A DNA stretch of 64,000 bases from Dechloromonas sp. UBA6271 (GCA_002440665.1 DJUX01000061.1:28816-92815); one strand, 5' to 3'; shown: positions 18,342-27,583, counted from the first letter of the stretch. Made by a program: numbers and translations. The notes: a model not told the origin generated them from the sequence alone.

Positions 18342-19538
18342 CTAGCCCTCTCGCTTTGCCTTATCTGCGGCGATTCGGGCGCGAATTCGTTCGTTGATGC
18401 CCTCCGCACTACCGATATCTGGCACAGGTTCCGTAGGCGGCTCTGTGCCCGAAGGAAGCTCGGGGTCCAGCTCGTATGCGAGAACCGCCGCCGGCTCAAG
18501 GAACGAATCCAGTTCGGCATCGTGCTGAGCGTTGTATGCGGCCAGAACGCGCCGATGTCGTACGCCGTGCTCTTCAGCTTCGACCTGCCGCTCGAGCTGG
18601 CGCAACGCAAAGTACAACCCCCGCTGCTCGGCCAAGGGGCAAAGCCAATTACGGTATTTCTGCCGCCACCTGCCACCGTGGTATTTGATTAGTGATACCA
18701 GCTTAGGATCGATGGCCACGTCACCGACCAACGTCACTTTCACAGCGATCCCGAACGGCAAGGTTCGCACATTGACCCGGTCCCGGCCAATCGACAACAC
18801 ATAGTCGGTCATGATGGCTGGCGCATAAGCGGTTGTGGCCCTCGGGAAAGGTTCCTCCGAAAGCGTAGTCGCGCCCGCGGCATCCAGTTCTGCCGCTGCG
18901 GTGGCTTCCGCGTTGAGCCGTGGTTTCTCCAGATCCACAAGCCATGCCTTGCCCAGTAAGCTTTCGATCAACACCTGGCGCAGTTCCGCCCATGCTTGAA
19001 CATGGGTGTCGGGATCACGCTTAAGCGACCGTGCAAGCTGCAGCGTCACTTCCAGTGCAGGCAAGCCAAGCATCAGCAGCTTGCCATGCTTCTCGCGTTT
19101 GATGCCGTTGGTAACCGTGATTTCGACAAGCACAGGGCCAAACGCGGTCTCAAGCACGATATCCGGTTGAATATTGGCCATCGGGACTTCGGCTTGCGCG
19201 GCGCTGTAGGCCAACTGTCCCGCGGGACGGACCGCAACCCCTCGCCCACGGCGGCCATCGGGCAGCGTCGCGGTACGGACAATAGATATCTCCGGGACAA
19301 CCAGACTCCGGCTTTCCAGCAACAGGCGCTTGGCTGCCAGGTGAAGCGCAGTTTCGGCACCACCGGAGCATCCAGTGTCCCTTGCGTGCGCGAAGTGCCA
19401 GCGCCGGATGGGACCTTGTTTAGCCTCAAGGTCGCCACCGCATTCGGAGCAATGGCAGTCGCAGGCCGCTCCGTTGGCCACCTCATCGACCGAACGAATA
19501 TTGTCTGCTGCATCAAGAGCGAAGAATTGGTAATGCAA
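18342..19538 (-). CDS. CoiA-like protein (zinc-ribbon plus nuclease-like domain)
   Basis: 398 residues. The N-terminus has CDCHCSECGGDLEAKQG and RRWHFAHARDTGCSGGAETALHLAAKRLL (positions about 27-70), the zinc-finger-like CoiA N-terminal domain. It is followed by QPDIVLETAFGPVLVEITVTN with EKHGKLLMLGLPALEV, which has the spacing of a PD-(D/E)XK-type active site (Asp, then Glu, with Thr where Lys is usual). CoiA is a competence-associated protein in Firmicutes; homologous domains are widespread elsewhere with unknown roles. The C-terminal 200 residues (WRQKYRNWLCPLAEQRGLYFAL region) are unassigned. It stands alone between clpB and an IS1182-like scar, suggesting an accessory gene. Confidence 0.65.
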   Translation of the reverse strand: MHYQFFALDAADNIRSVDEVANGAACDCHCSECGGDLEAKQGPIRRWHFAHARDTGCSGGAETALHLAAKRLLLESRSLVVPEISIVRTATLPDGRRGRGVAVRPAGQLAYSAAQAEVPMANIQPDIVLETAFGPVLVEITVTNGIKREKHGKLLMLGLPALEVTLQLARSLKRDPDTHVQAWAELRQVLIESLLGKAWLVDLEKPRLNAEATAAAELDAAGATTLSEEPFPRATTAYAPAIMTDYVLSIGRDRVNVRTLPFGIAVKVTLVGDVAIDPKLVSLIKYHGGRWRQKYRNWLCPLAEQRGLYFALRQLERQVEAEEHGVRHRRVLAAYNAQHDAELDSFLEPAAVLAYELDPELPSGTEPPTEPVPDIGSAEGINERIRARIAADKAKREG

Positions 19539-20139
19539 GGGAATGAAATGGCCGGTAACGGCGGATTATTTGACGACGCTAGCATAGGCGATGCGCAAGA
19601 AATCGTCACGTGCACCGCGATCCTGACACGGTCTTCGCGCACTCAGACCCCCACAGTTCGAAGCATACCGATCCTCGAATCTCGGCATCAGTGATGCGGC
19701 GAGAGTAGTTGTCCGGGGCCGTTTGTTTTCGTCCGCCACATTGAGAAATTGCCGCTCGACGCGCCTGTCCTTAACAGGCAGCAATCCTAACAATTGCAGA
19801 CCTAAACAGATAAACAATTGAAGGTCGGCTTTGGCCGAATTGTGTGAATTGGCTCTACAACAGCTTGCCGGTCGGACAGATGAAGGCCCCCGCGACAGCG
19901 TCATAAGTGAAGTCGGCGGGCCTGTAGCACTTGGCGGGTTTCTTCGGATGCGCCTTGCCGTAGAGCGGGTCGGGCTTGGCTTTGTGGTGTGCCTGATTTT
20001 TGAAACGTTCGTCGCGGCTGTGCATGCTGTTGTCGGCGCCAGCACCCGGAGCCGAACTGCTGAGAAGCCCAGTTTTCCCACCGGGAAAAACCGGATAATG
20101 GCGGCCAATTCGTTTTGAACGCTATTTTTGGATTCCCGT
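19539..20139. other. Intergenic stretch with transposase scar
   Basis: About 600 bases separating the CoiA-like gene from the OsmC-YcaO gene. It contains the IS1182-like remnant at 19855-20064. I see no intact gene; the long minus-strand frame over 19566-20207 is not in the transposase frame and has no recognisable content. Confidence 0.6.
19855..20064 (-). pseudogene. IS1182-family transposase remnant
   Basis: On the minus strand the frame reads SSSAPGAGADNSMHSRDERF, KNQAHHKAKPDPLYGKAHPK, KPAKCYRPADFTYDAVAGAF then ICPTGKLL and stop. This matches the central 'DPLwnKa..kKPak.f.p.dF.YDp.ag.C.CPaGk.L' block of IS1182-type transposases. Both flanks are missing and no terminal inverted repeats were found, so it is a scar. 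Confidence 0.72.
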
Positions 20140-22335
20140 ATGGAAATTAAGGTCAATTTTCTCGACAAGCTTCGTCTCGAGGCCAAGTTCGACGACTTCA
20201 CGGTCATCGCCGACCAGCCTATCCGCTATAAGGGCGATGGCTCGGCGCCGGGGCCGTTCGATTACTTTCTGGCTTCATCGGCTTTGTGCGCGGCTTACTT
20301 TGTGAAGTTGTACTGCGACACGCGCAATATTCCGACCGAGAACATCCGCCTGTCGCAGAACAACATTGTCGATCCGGAAAATCGCTACCAGCAGATTTTC
20401 AAGATCCAGGTCGAGTTGCCGGCGGATATCTCCGCCAAGGACCGGCAAGGCATCTTGCGCTCCATCGATCGTTGCACGGTGAAAAAGGTGGTGCAAACCG
20501 GGCCCGAGTTTGTGATCGAGGAAGTCGAAAATCTCGATGCCGATGCGCAGGCCTTGCTGGCGCTGAATCCGGATTCGGAGGCGCGCACCTATATTGCGGG
20601 CAAGGATCTGCCGCTCGAGCAGACCATCGCCAACATGTCCGGTATTTTGGCCGCTCTGGGCATGAAGATCGAAATCGCTTCGTGGCGCAATCTCGTTCCG
20701 AATGTGTGGTCGCTGCACATCCGCGATGCGCACTCGCCTATGTGTTTTACCAATGGCAAGGGCGCGACCAAGGAAAGCGCGCTGGCGTCGGCCTTGGGCG
20801 AATTCATCGAGCGGGCGAGTTGCAATCACTTCTACAACGACCAGTTCTGGGGTGAAGACATTGCCAACGCGGCCTTCGTGCATTACCCGAACGAGCGCTG
20901 GTTCAAGCCGGGCCGCAAGGATGCGCTGCCGGCCGGGATTCTCGACGAGTATTGCCGGCAGATTTACAACCCGGATGGCGAGCTGCGCGGCTCAAATCTC
21001 TACGACACCAACTCCGGCAACACCGAACGCGGCATCTGCACGCTGCCCTATGTCCGCCAGTCGGATGGCGAGGTCGTGTATTTCCCGACCAACCTGATCG
21101 ACAACCTGTTCCTCAGCAATGGCATGAGTGCCGGCAATACGCTGGCCGAAGCGCAGGTGCAATGCCTGTCGGAAATTTTCGAGCGGGCGGTCAAACGCGA
21201 AATTCTGGAAGGTGAAATAGCCCTGCCGGATGTGCCGCAGGAAGTGCTGGCGAAGTATCCCGGCATTCTGGCCGGCATCGAGGAGCTGGAAAAGCAGGGC
21301 TTCCCGGTGCTGGTCAAGGATGCGTCGCTGGGCGGCGAATTTCCGGTGATGTGCGTCACCCTGATGAACCCGCGCACCGGCGGCGTGTTTGCCTCGTTTG
21401 GCGCGCACCCCAGCCTGGAGGTGGCGCTGGAACGCAGTCTGACCGAGTTGCTGCAGGGGCGAAGTTTTGAAGGCCTGAACGATCTGCCTCGGCCAACCTT
21501 CGAAAGCAACGCCGTCACCGAGCCGAACAACTTCGTCGAACATTTTATCGATTCCAGCGGCGTGGTGTCGTGGCGCTTTTTCAGCGCCAAGGCCGATTAC
21601 GAGTTTGTCGAGTGGGACTTTTCCGGCCAAGGTGAAGAATCCAATGCCGACGAAGCCGCAACCTTGTTCGGCATTCTCGAAGCCATGGGCAAGGAAGTGT
21701 ACATGGCGGTGTATGCCCAGCTCGGCGCAACGGCCTGCCGCATCCTGGTGCCGGGGTATTCGGAAGTTTATCCGATCGAGGATTTGATCTGGGATAACAC
21801 CAACAAGGCGCTGACATTCCGAGCCGATATTCTGAATTTGCATCGTCTTGATGATGCCGCCTTGGAAGCATTGCTCGAACGTCTGGAAGGCAGCGAGCTC
21901 GATGATTACACCGACATCATCACCTTGATCGGCGTCGAGTTTGACGAGAACACAGCCTGGGGCCAACTGACTATTCTCGAATTGAAACTGCTGATCAACC
22001 TCGCCCTGCAGCAATTCGAAGCGGCGCACGAACTGGTCGGAACCTACATGCAATATAACGAAAACACGGTCGAGCGTGGCTTGTTCTATCAGGCCTTGAA
22101 TGTGGTGCTGGAGGTGCTGCTGGACGATGAACTGGAACTGGCCGATTACGAGGTCAATTTCCGCCGGATGTTTGGTGATCCGCGCATGGATGCGGTGCTG
22201 GGGTCAGTGGACGGCAGCGTGCGCTTCTTCGGCCTGACGCCAACGAGCATGAAACTGGAAGGGCTCGATCGGCACCAGCGCCTGATCGATAGCTACAAAA
22301 AACTGCACATCGCACGGGCCAAGGTGGCGGCTTGA
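20140..22335 (+). CDS. ycaO: OsmC-YcaO fusion protein (ribosomal S12 methylthiolation-associated YcaO)
   Basis: 731 residues. Residues 1-140 form an OsmC-like domain (DDFTVIADQPIRYKGDGSAPGPFDYFLASSALCAAYFVK), which in relatives is a thiol peroxidase fold. From about 165 onward is a YcaO domain with NGKGATKESALASALGEFIERAS and GMSAGNTLAEAQVQCLSEIFERAVK, containing the Glu-rich ATP/Mg-binding motifs, followed by a YcaO C-terminal extension of about 170 residues. E. coli YcaO is linked with RimO to beta-methylthiolation of ribosomal protein S12. The fusion to OsmC occurs in this subfamily. The ATG at 20140 is used; an upstream TTG would add four residues. No peptide-precursor or RimO gene is nearby, arguing against a RiPP cluster. 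Confidence 0.87.
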   Translation: MEIKVNFLDKLRLEAKFDDFTVIADQPIRYKGDGSAPGPFDYFLASSALCAAYFVKLYCDTRNIPTENIRLSQNNIVDPENRYQQIFKIQVELPADISAKDRQGILRSIDRCTVKKVVQTGPEFVIEEVENLDADAQALLALNPDSEARTYIAGKDLPLEQTIANMSGILAALGMKIEIASWRNLVPNVWSLHIRDAHSPMCFTNGKGATKESALASALGEFIERASCNHFYNDQFWGEDIANAAFVHYPNERWFKPGRKDALPAGILDEYCRQIYNPDGELRGSNLYDTNSGNTERGICTLPYVRQSDGEVVYFPTNLIDNLFLSNGMSAGNTLAEAQVQCLSEIFERAVKREILEGEIALPDVPQEVLAKYPGILAGIEELEKQGFPVLVKDASLGGEFPVMCVTLMNPRTGGVFASFGAHPSLEVALERSLTELLQGRSFEGLNDLPRPTFESNAVTEPNNFVEHFIDSSGVVSWRFFSAKADYEFVEWDFSGQGEESNADEAATLFGILEAMGKEVYMAVYAQLGATACRILVPGYSEVYPIEDLIWDNTNKALTFRADILNLHRLDDAALEALLERLEGSELDDYTDIITLIGVEFDENTAWGQLTILELKLLINLALQQFEAAHELVGTYMQYNENTVERGLFYQALNVVLEVLLDDELELADYEVNFRRMFGDPRMDAVLGSVDGSVRFFGLTPTSMKLEGLDRHQRLIDSYKKLHIARAKVAA

Positions 22336-22654
22336 TCCAGTTTGGGTTACGAGTCATGGCTGCATCAAGCACAAGCGTGACCGGGTGCCTTCCTACGAGC
22401 TTCGGCACCCGTTACGGGCAAGGCCAACTTCCGCTACCGCTTGGCCTGACCGTTCCGCAACGGGCCGGGAGTTCTAATTTGTAGGCTTGGAAAGCCGACG
22501 TTTGTACCAAATTGCTTTTGTAGGGCACGTAACCGATGCCTTGCCGACCGACAGGCGCCGGCAATCGAACAGCTGGAAAGGCCGACCAACTGCCTGATGT
22601 CCAAAACTGCGGAACGTCTTCTGTGGCAGATATTAGCGGACGTCCGTGCCCTCG
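22336..22654. other. Intergenic stretch, nothing identified
   Basis: About 320 bases. A GC-rich inverted repeat CGGGTGCC...CGGCACCCG at about 22381-22411 may end the YcaO transcript but lacks a T run. I see no gene in the rest. Confidence 0.4.
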
Positions 22655-23485
22655 TCATGGCGTCAGTGCAAACAGGCGGACGGCGTTGCCCCAGGCGATC
22701 TGCCTTGCCACGCCGGGCGGCAGCTGCTCGAGCCACGGCCGGTAGCCGCCCATGATCTGCCCGTAGCGGTCCCAGCGCTCGTCGATCCATGTGTCGGAGC
22801 CGAGCAGGAAGCGCTCCGGGTGGCGCTCGAACAGTTGGCGCCACTCGGCGAAAATCTTTCCTGAGCCGTCGCTGATTCCGCTGCGATAGGAAAGTTCGGC
22901 AACCAAGCCGGGGTAGGTGCGCAGCATGCGTTCGACTTCGGCGGCCGGCAATGAAAAACCGGTGTGCGCCCAGATGATGCGGGCATCCGGGTAAAGCGAA
23001 AAGAGGATGTCCAGCGCCGCGACATCGCTGTGGGCATGCAGCATCAGCTTGCGTTCGCGGGCGAAGCGGACCATCTGCGCGACGACCGGGCTGCGCGCTT
23101 CCTCGCCATGCAGATGGAACTCGCCGATTCCGACGAAATAGCCGTGGCGCCGGTATTCCTCTTCGATCAGCGTCATCGTCTGCGAGTCGTTGAACCAGGT
23201 CTGCACATCGGCGCGCACACGGTAGGGGCGCAGAAAGGGCACGACCTGCAGTTTGTCGGAGCGGACGGCATATAAGGCGTGAGTCCCGGCGTTGGGCCGG
23301 CTGTTGGCCAGTATGCCGTGCACGCCGGCTGCCTCGAAGAGCCGGAGCGCCTCGCCGGTGGTTACACGCGGGGTCGGTTCCCAGTTGTAATGGAGATGGG
23401 CGTCGAAGAGCGGCAGCGGCTCGGCGACGACGACCCTGACGCCGAGGCCGAAACAGAGGAGCAGGGCAAGGATCTTGTATTTCAT
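22655..23485 (-). CDS. Exported amidohydrolase-family metal-dependent hydrolase
   Basis: 276 residues with a signal peptide (MKYKILALLLCFGLGVRVVVA), then a TIM-barrel hydrolase of the amidohydrolase-2 (PF04909) type. Metal-ligand motifs seen in order: FDAHLHYNW near residue 30, GIGEFHLHG near 122, LHAHSD near 150, IIWAHTGF near 171, and LGSDTWIDERW near 237. The predicted location is the periplasm, unusual for the superfamily. The substrate is unknown. It stands between the OsmC-YcaO gene and the spermidine-synthase-like gene and shares its direction with the latter. Confidence 0.78.
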   Translation of the reverse strand: MKYKILALLLCFGLGVRVVVAEPLPLFDAHLHYNWEPTPRVTTGEALRLFEAAGVHGILANSRPNAGTHALYAVRSDKLQVVPFLRPYRVRADVQTWFNDSQTMTLIEEEYRRHGYFVGIGEFHLHGEEARSPVVAQMVRFARERKLMLHAHSDVAALDILFSLYPDARIIWAHTGFSLPAAEVERMLRTYPGLVAELSYRSGISDGSGKIFAEWRQLFERHPERFLLGSDTWIDERWDRYGQIMGGYRPWLEQLPPGVARQIAWGNAVRLFALTP

Positions 23486-23652
23486 GGCGGCGCCTCAACG
23501 AGTTCTTTTCGTTGCGACAGGGTATGCCGGTGTTCGTTCCTCGCCTACGGGCCGACAAAGCGGCGCCGTCCGCACTTTGCCCGGTGAATTTGGCCTCTTT
23601 TACGGGGTCGGCCGCAGCAGCCCGTTTTTGGCGGTTTCGCCTGCCGCTGCGC

Positions 23653-25692
23653 TTACATCAGGATCGCAAACAGGCTGCTGTAGTCGTCTTTCCAGGGGCG
23701 GAAGTTCCCGGCATCCGCAATTGGTTGCGCATCCTGCAGTGAAGGGTGCCGGAAAAATTCCGGATTGCCGCTGATCAACGCCCAGCGCGAGCGGAATACG
23801 CCGCGTTCCTGGTCGCCCGCGACATCGACGACGCGGACTTCTTTGCCGAAGTGGTCGGCGGCAGTCTTGATGACCGGGCGCAGGTCGAGGAAGCGATTGG
23901 TGATATGGACCGCCAGCACGCCGTCCGGCTTGAGGTGACGGAAATACAGCGCGAAAGCTTCGCGGGTCAGCAGGTGTACCGGCACCGAATCCCCGGAAAA
24001 GGCATCGACGACGAGGACGTCGAATTGCTGCGGTGTTTCGATGTCCAGTTGGAGCCGGGCATCGCCGAGAATGATCTCGGTCTGCGCCGCCGTTTTAGAC
24101 AGGAAGCCGAAGTGTTCGCGGGCGACGTCGATGACCAGCGGATCGATGTCGTACAGCCGGTAGTAATCGCCGGGCCGTCCGTAGGTGGCCAGCGTGCCGA
24201 CGCCGATGCCGACGATGCCGACGCGCAGCGGTGCGCTGCCGCCCTTGATCAGCAGCGCCTTGCCGGCGCCGCCGTCCGGGCTGTAGTAGGTGGTCGGTTG
24301 CTGCACCTTGTCCGGCGCCAGGAATTGTCGGCCATGAATGATCTGACCATGTAGCATCGTACGGTAGCCCTTTTCGGCATTGGCGAAGACCCGTAGGGTG
24401 CCGTAGAAGTTGCGCACGGTGATTTCCGCGCCGCTGTTTTCCTCGATGTGATCGGCGATGCGAATCAAGGACAGGGCGACCAGGAAAACGAGCGTGCCGG
24501 AAACCGCCGCCAGTCGCCACGCCGGGCGCGAAAAGCGGGTGCCGGGAATGACCGCGAGCGCCGTGACCAGGCCGGTGAGGACGATGCCGATCGACAACTC
24601 GTAGTTGGCGTTGAAGAAATACGGCGCGATGACGCCAACGAAAAAGCCGCCGCAGGCGCCGCCGACCGCCAGCATCAGGTAATAGGTGGTCAGGTGCCCG
24701 ATGTGGGGCTGGCGGCGCGCCAGTTCGCCGTGGCAGACCATGCAGGCGACGAAGAAGGCGCTCAGGTTGATCGCCATCGACAGGTAAATGGGCAGCGCCG
24801 TCAGGCCCAGGGTCGGCAGCCAGGCGAGGGCAGTCAGGCCGAGCACCAGCAAGGGCAGGAACACCCGGCGCCGATACCAGCCGTGGCGCTCGAAGCAGAG
24901 GATGAAGGACAGCAGGTAGAGCGCCAGCGGGGCGACCCAGAGCAGCGGAATCGGCGCGATGTTCTCGCTCAGGAAGCTGGTGTCGGCGACCATCAGGATC
25001 GACGGACAGGCGGCCAGCGCCGCCCACAGCAGCAGTTGCGTGCCACGCAACGGCGGAACCTGCTGGTGTTCGTGATGCAGCACGATCGGTTCGCTGTTGC
25101 GTCCGCGCCAGGCCAGCACGCCGCAAGAGATGGCGAAGCAGATGAACAGCCCGGACCAGGCATACGACTGCCACAGCGTCGGCAGCGCCGGCTCGACGAC
25201 CAATGGGTAGGCGATCAGCGCCAGCATCGAGCCGAAATTGGACAGCGCGAACAGGCGATAGGGCACTTGCCCGGAGCGCTCGCGGGCGAACCAGGCCTGC
25301 ACCAGCGGCCCGGTGGTCGACAGCACGAAGTAGGGCAGGCCGATCGAGACCAGCAGCAGGCCGAGGATGCGCAGCGTCGGGTTTTCGGCGCCAGTCGGCT
25401 TCCACGCTTCGCTCGGGCTGATCGGCAACAGCAGCAGGCTGGCGACCAGCAGGCCGAGATGGACGAGGCTCTGGCGGCGCGGTGCCAGAAAGCGCACGAC
25501 CCAATGTGAATACAGATAGCCAAGCAGCAGGGTCATCTGGAAGAACAGCATGCAGGTCGTCCACACCGAGGCCGAGCCGCCGAACCACGGCAGGATCATC
25601 TTGCCGATCATCGGCTGGACCTGGAAAAGCAGGAAGGCGCTGAGAAAAATCGTCAGGCCGTAGTGGAGCGTCAAGCGGAGGTCGATTTTCAT
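23653..25692 (-). CDS. Membrane-fused spermidine synthase-like protein
   Basis: 679 residues. The first about 420 form an integral membrane domain with ten or more helices, starting MKIDLRLTLHYGLTIFLSAF and including FQVQPMIGKMILPWFGGSASVW. The C-terminal part is a Rossmann methyltransferase-like fold related to spermidine synthase: VGIVGIGVGTLATYGRPGD, YDIDPLVIDVAREHF, ILGDARL, VLVVDAFSGDSVPVHLLT. Such fused proteins are common; their product is mostly unproven. The ATG at 25692 is preferred over one at 25860 because the added stretch is not membrane-like and not conserved in character. Divergent from the DUF1684 gene. Confidence 0.8.
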   Translation of the reverse strand: MKIDLRLTLHYGLTIFLSAFLLFQVQPMIGKMILPWFGGSASVWTTCMLFFQMTLLLGYLYSHWVVRFLAPRRQSLVHLGLLVASLLLLPISPSEAWKPTGAENPTLRILGLLLVSIGLPYFVLSTTGPLVQAWFARERSGQVPYRLFALSNFGSMLALIAYPLVVEPALPTLWQSYAWSGLFICFAISCGVLAWRGRNSEPIVLHHEHQQVPPLRGTQLLLWAALAACPSILMVADTSFLSENIAPIPLLWVAPLALYLLSFILCFERHGWYRRRVFLPLLVLGLTALAWLPTLGLTALPIYLSMAINLSAFFVACMVCHGELARRQPHIGHLTTYYLMLAVGGACGGFFVGVIAPYFFNANYELSIGIVLTGLVTALAVIPGTRFSRPAWRLAAVSGTLVFLVALSLIRIADHIEENSGAEITVRNFYGTLRVFANAEKGYRTMLHGQIIHGRQFLAPDKVQQPTTYYSPDGGAGKALLIKGGSAPLRVGIVGIGVGTLATYGRPGDYYRLYDIDPLVIDVAREHFGFLSKTAAQTEIILGDARLQLDIETPQQFDVLVVDAFSGDSVPVHLLTREAFALYFRHLKPDGVLAVHITNRFLDLRPVIKTAADHFGKEVRVVDVAGDQERGVFRSRWALISGNPEFFRHPSLQDAQPIADAGNFRPWKDDYSSLFAILM

Positions 25693-25839
25693 CGGCGATC
25701 CCGGTGGAATGGGTGATTTCTGACTCTGGCGATGGGGTCCCCACGCGTGGCCCCTGGCAACGCCGCTGAACTTTCGGCGCAATGCCGTTATCCTAGCAGA
25801 AGCCTGCGGGTTGATCGGGCGTAAGTCACAGGAGCGCAT

Positions 25840-26664
25840 ATGGATATCGTCGCATCGCACCAGCGCTGGCAGTCAGCGCGGCAAGCCGAACTGGCCGGGC
25901 CCGACAGTTGGCTGGGCCTGATCGGACTGATCTGGCTGGAACCCGGCGAGAACGCCGTCGGCAGTGCGGCTGATTGTCCAGTTGGGCTGCCGCACGGGCC
26001 GGCGCGGCTGGGCAGCCTGCGGGTCGATGGCACCGATCTGGCTTGGCAGGCGGCTGCCGATGCCGGCGCGCTGGTCGAGGGCGGCGGTGCGATCGCCGAT
26101 GGCTGGCAGGTCTTGCTCACCGACCGGAGCGGACCACCGAGCCGGGTGGTCTTCGGCTCACTGGTTTTTTTCGTCATCGAGCGCGAGGGCAGGCTGGCGG
26201 TGCGCCTGCGCGACCGCAACTGGGCCACCAGACGGCCGCCGCCGGAACTGGCGTATTACGCCTACGACCCCGCCTGGCGCGTCGAAGCGTTCTGGCAGCG
26301 ACTGGCGACGCCGCAAAGCATGGAGGTGCCGAACGTCAGCGGCGAGCTGAAAGTCGTCGAGGTGACGCATCAGGCCGTGGTCGGGATCGCCATGCAAGCG
26401 GTCACGCTGCTGCCGATGTCGGCCAGCGATACGGAAACCTTCTTCGTTTTTCGTGACCGTACCAGCGGCAGGGAAACCTACGGTGCCGGGCGCTTCCTGA
26501 AGGCACCTGCTGCGGTCGACGGCAAAATTACCCTCGATTTCAATTTTGCCTACAACCCACCCTGCGCCTTCACGCCTTTCGCCACCTGCCCGCTGCCGCC
26601 GCCGGAAAACTGGCTGCCGTTTGCCATACCGGCGGGCGAGAAAAAATGGGACGAGGATATTTAG
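25840..26664 (+). CDS. DUF1684 family protein
   Basis: 274 residues, cytosolic, function unknown. It begins with the family's HQRWQSARQAELAGPDSWLG and LIGLIWLEPGENAVGS, and ends with the signature block LDFNFAYNPPCAFTPFATCP and LPPPENWLPFAIPAGEK. It contains one GTCGAC element within codons for AAVDGKITLDF. Divergently transcribed from the spermidine-synthase-like gene, with 147 bp between starts. The minus-strand SRPBCC gene converges on it. Confidence 0.88.
   Translation: MDIVASHQRWQSARQAELAGPDSWLGLIGLIWLEPGENAVGSAADCPVGLPHGPARLGSLRVDGTDLAWQAAADAGALVEGGGAIADGWQVLLTDRSGPPSRVVFGSLVFFVIEREGRLAVRLRDRNWATRRPPPELAYYAYDPAWRVEAFWQRLATPQSMEVPNVSGELKVVEVTHQAVVGIAMQAVTLLPMSASDTETFFVFRDRTSGRETYGAGRFLKAPAAVDGKITLDFNFAYNPPCAFTPFATCPLPPPENWLPFAIPAGEKKWDEDI
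26509..26550 (+). repeat. GTCGAC dispersed element, in DUF1684 gene
   Basis: GCTGCGGTCGACGGC then AAAATTACCCTCG and CAATTTTGCC. Read in frame as AAVDGK. Confidence 0.65.
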
Positions 26665-26710
26665 GTCCATCAGCCAGCCAGCCAGTCGGCCGTTCCATGC
26701 TGCATGTGCT

Positions 26711-27289
26711 TCAAGGTTGCGCCGATGTGCCGGAAACCAGTTGAGCATCGCGCCGCTTCATTTCGGCGAGCATGGACTGGAATTGCTCCTCGACTTCGTG
26801 GTTGAGGAAGGAGACGGCAAACAGGCCGGCGAGAATCGAGCCGAAAACGAATTCGGCGCGATATTCGATGACCACCGGCGACCCGTTGCCCGACGGTTTC
26901 AGTCGTACCTCGCTTTCCATCCGCTTCAACGAACCCGACAGGTTCCTGGTCAGGATGCGCTGCATCGGCTCCAGGCGAATTTCCCGCTCGACCTGAAAGG
27001 GATAGGAAAACAGACCGAACCGGGCGATGCCCTCCTGCCTGACGATCAGCACGTTGCCGTTGCGGCGGGCTACCTGGCTGGAGGTCAGGTTGCCCAGGAT
27101 GGTGGTCATGTGATCGTAGTCGACCAGCACTTCCCAAGCCGTCTGCCGGCTTACCGGGGCCTTGACGGTCGCCTCGACGAGGAATCCGTCGCCCACCTCG
27201 CGCACCGCAACGACAACATCCTGCTCGGCGAGCGAGTTGCCGCCAATGAGGCAGGTCAGGAAGAAAACGACAAGTATGCGGATTGGCAT
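26711..27289 (-). CDS. Exported SRPBCC (START/cyclase-type) protein
   Basis: 192 residues. The signal peptide MPIRILVVFFLTCLIGGNSLA is followed by a helix-grip domain of the coenzyme Q-binding COQ10/cyclase family. Visible blocks: VEATVKAPVSRQTAWEVLVDYDHMTTI (about residue 38), VRQEGIARFGLFSYPFQVERE (about 85), GNGSPVVIEYRAEF (about 132). A C-terminal helix EVEEQFQSMLAEMKRRD closes the fold. Ligand and role are unknown. It faces the DUF1684 gene tail to tail and is divergent from the lipoprotein unit. Confidence 0.75.
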   Translation of the reverse strand: MPIRILVVFFLTCLIGGNSLAEQDVVVAVREVGDGFLVEATVKAPVSRQTAWEVLVDYDHMTTILGNLTSSQVARRNGNVLIVRQEGIARFGLFSYPFQVEREIRLEPMQRILTRNLSGSLKRMESEVRLKPSGNGSPVVIEYRAEFVFGSILAGLFAVSFLNHEVEEQFQSMLAEMKRRDAQLVSGTSAQP

Positions 27290-27460
27290 GAAAGTTCTCG
27301 CACAGAGATGATGGCAACGATTCCACTACGCCCCTTGCTGCCGGACAACTGATGTTCCGGCTCGGTCACAGCCAAAAACGCAATATGACTAGACGTTGGA
27401 ACGTCCTGCGCCCAACTGGTTCTGGTAATCTGATTTGCACTTTGAATTTGGAGGTAAACA

Positions 27461-27583
27461 ATGCGCATGCCAATGACGGGCGGCTATCATGTTGCGGCAA
27501 GGTGCAATGCTCGTGGCAATGCGAATTGCCCGTCCGTCCGGCGCGCTGGACCACTCGAAAATCAGAACAGGGAAACGGAATGA
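27461..27583 (+). CDS. Small 40-codon ORF coupled to DUF3313 lipoprotein
   Basis: An ATG at 27461 has one of the best ribosome sites in the window (GGAGG, about six bases upstream). It opens 40 codons starting MRMPMTGGYHVAARCNARGN, and its TGA overlaps the ATG of the lipoprotein gene (ATGA). The peptide is basic and has no known domain. It may be a leader peptide or translational coupler. The alternative is that the Shine-Dalgarno match is chance and nothing is translated. No homology is claimed. Confidence 0.4.
   Translation: MRMPMTGGYHVAARCNARGNANCPSVRRAGPLENQNRETE

Noticed and set aside
19566..20207. 213-codon minus-strand gene
   Set aside because: Arg/Ser/Pro-rich composition with no domain, and the transposase remnant lies in a different frame of the same strand.
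20140..22335. YcaO as part of an azoline peptide (RiPP) cluster
   Set aside because: No precursor peptide, dehydrogenase or transporter genes nearby; the OsmC-YcaO subfamily is the ribosomal protein S12-linked type.
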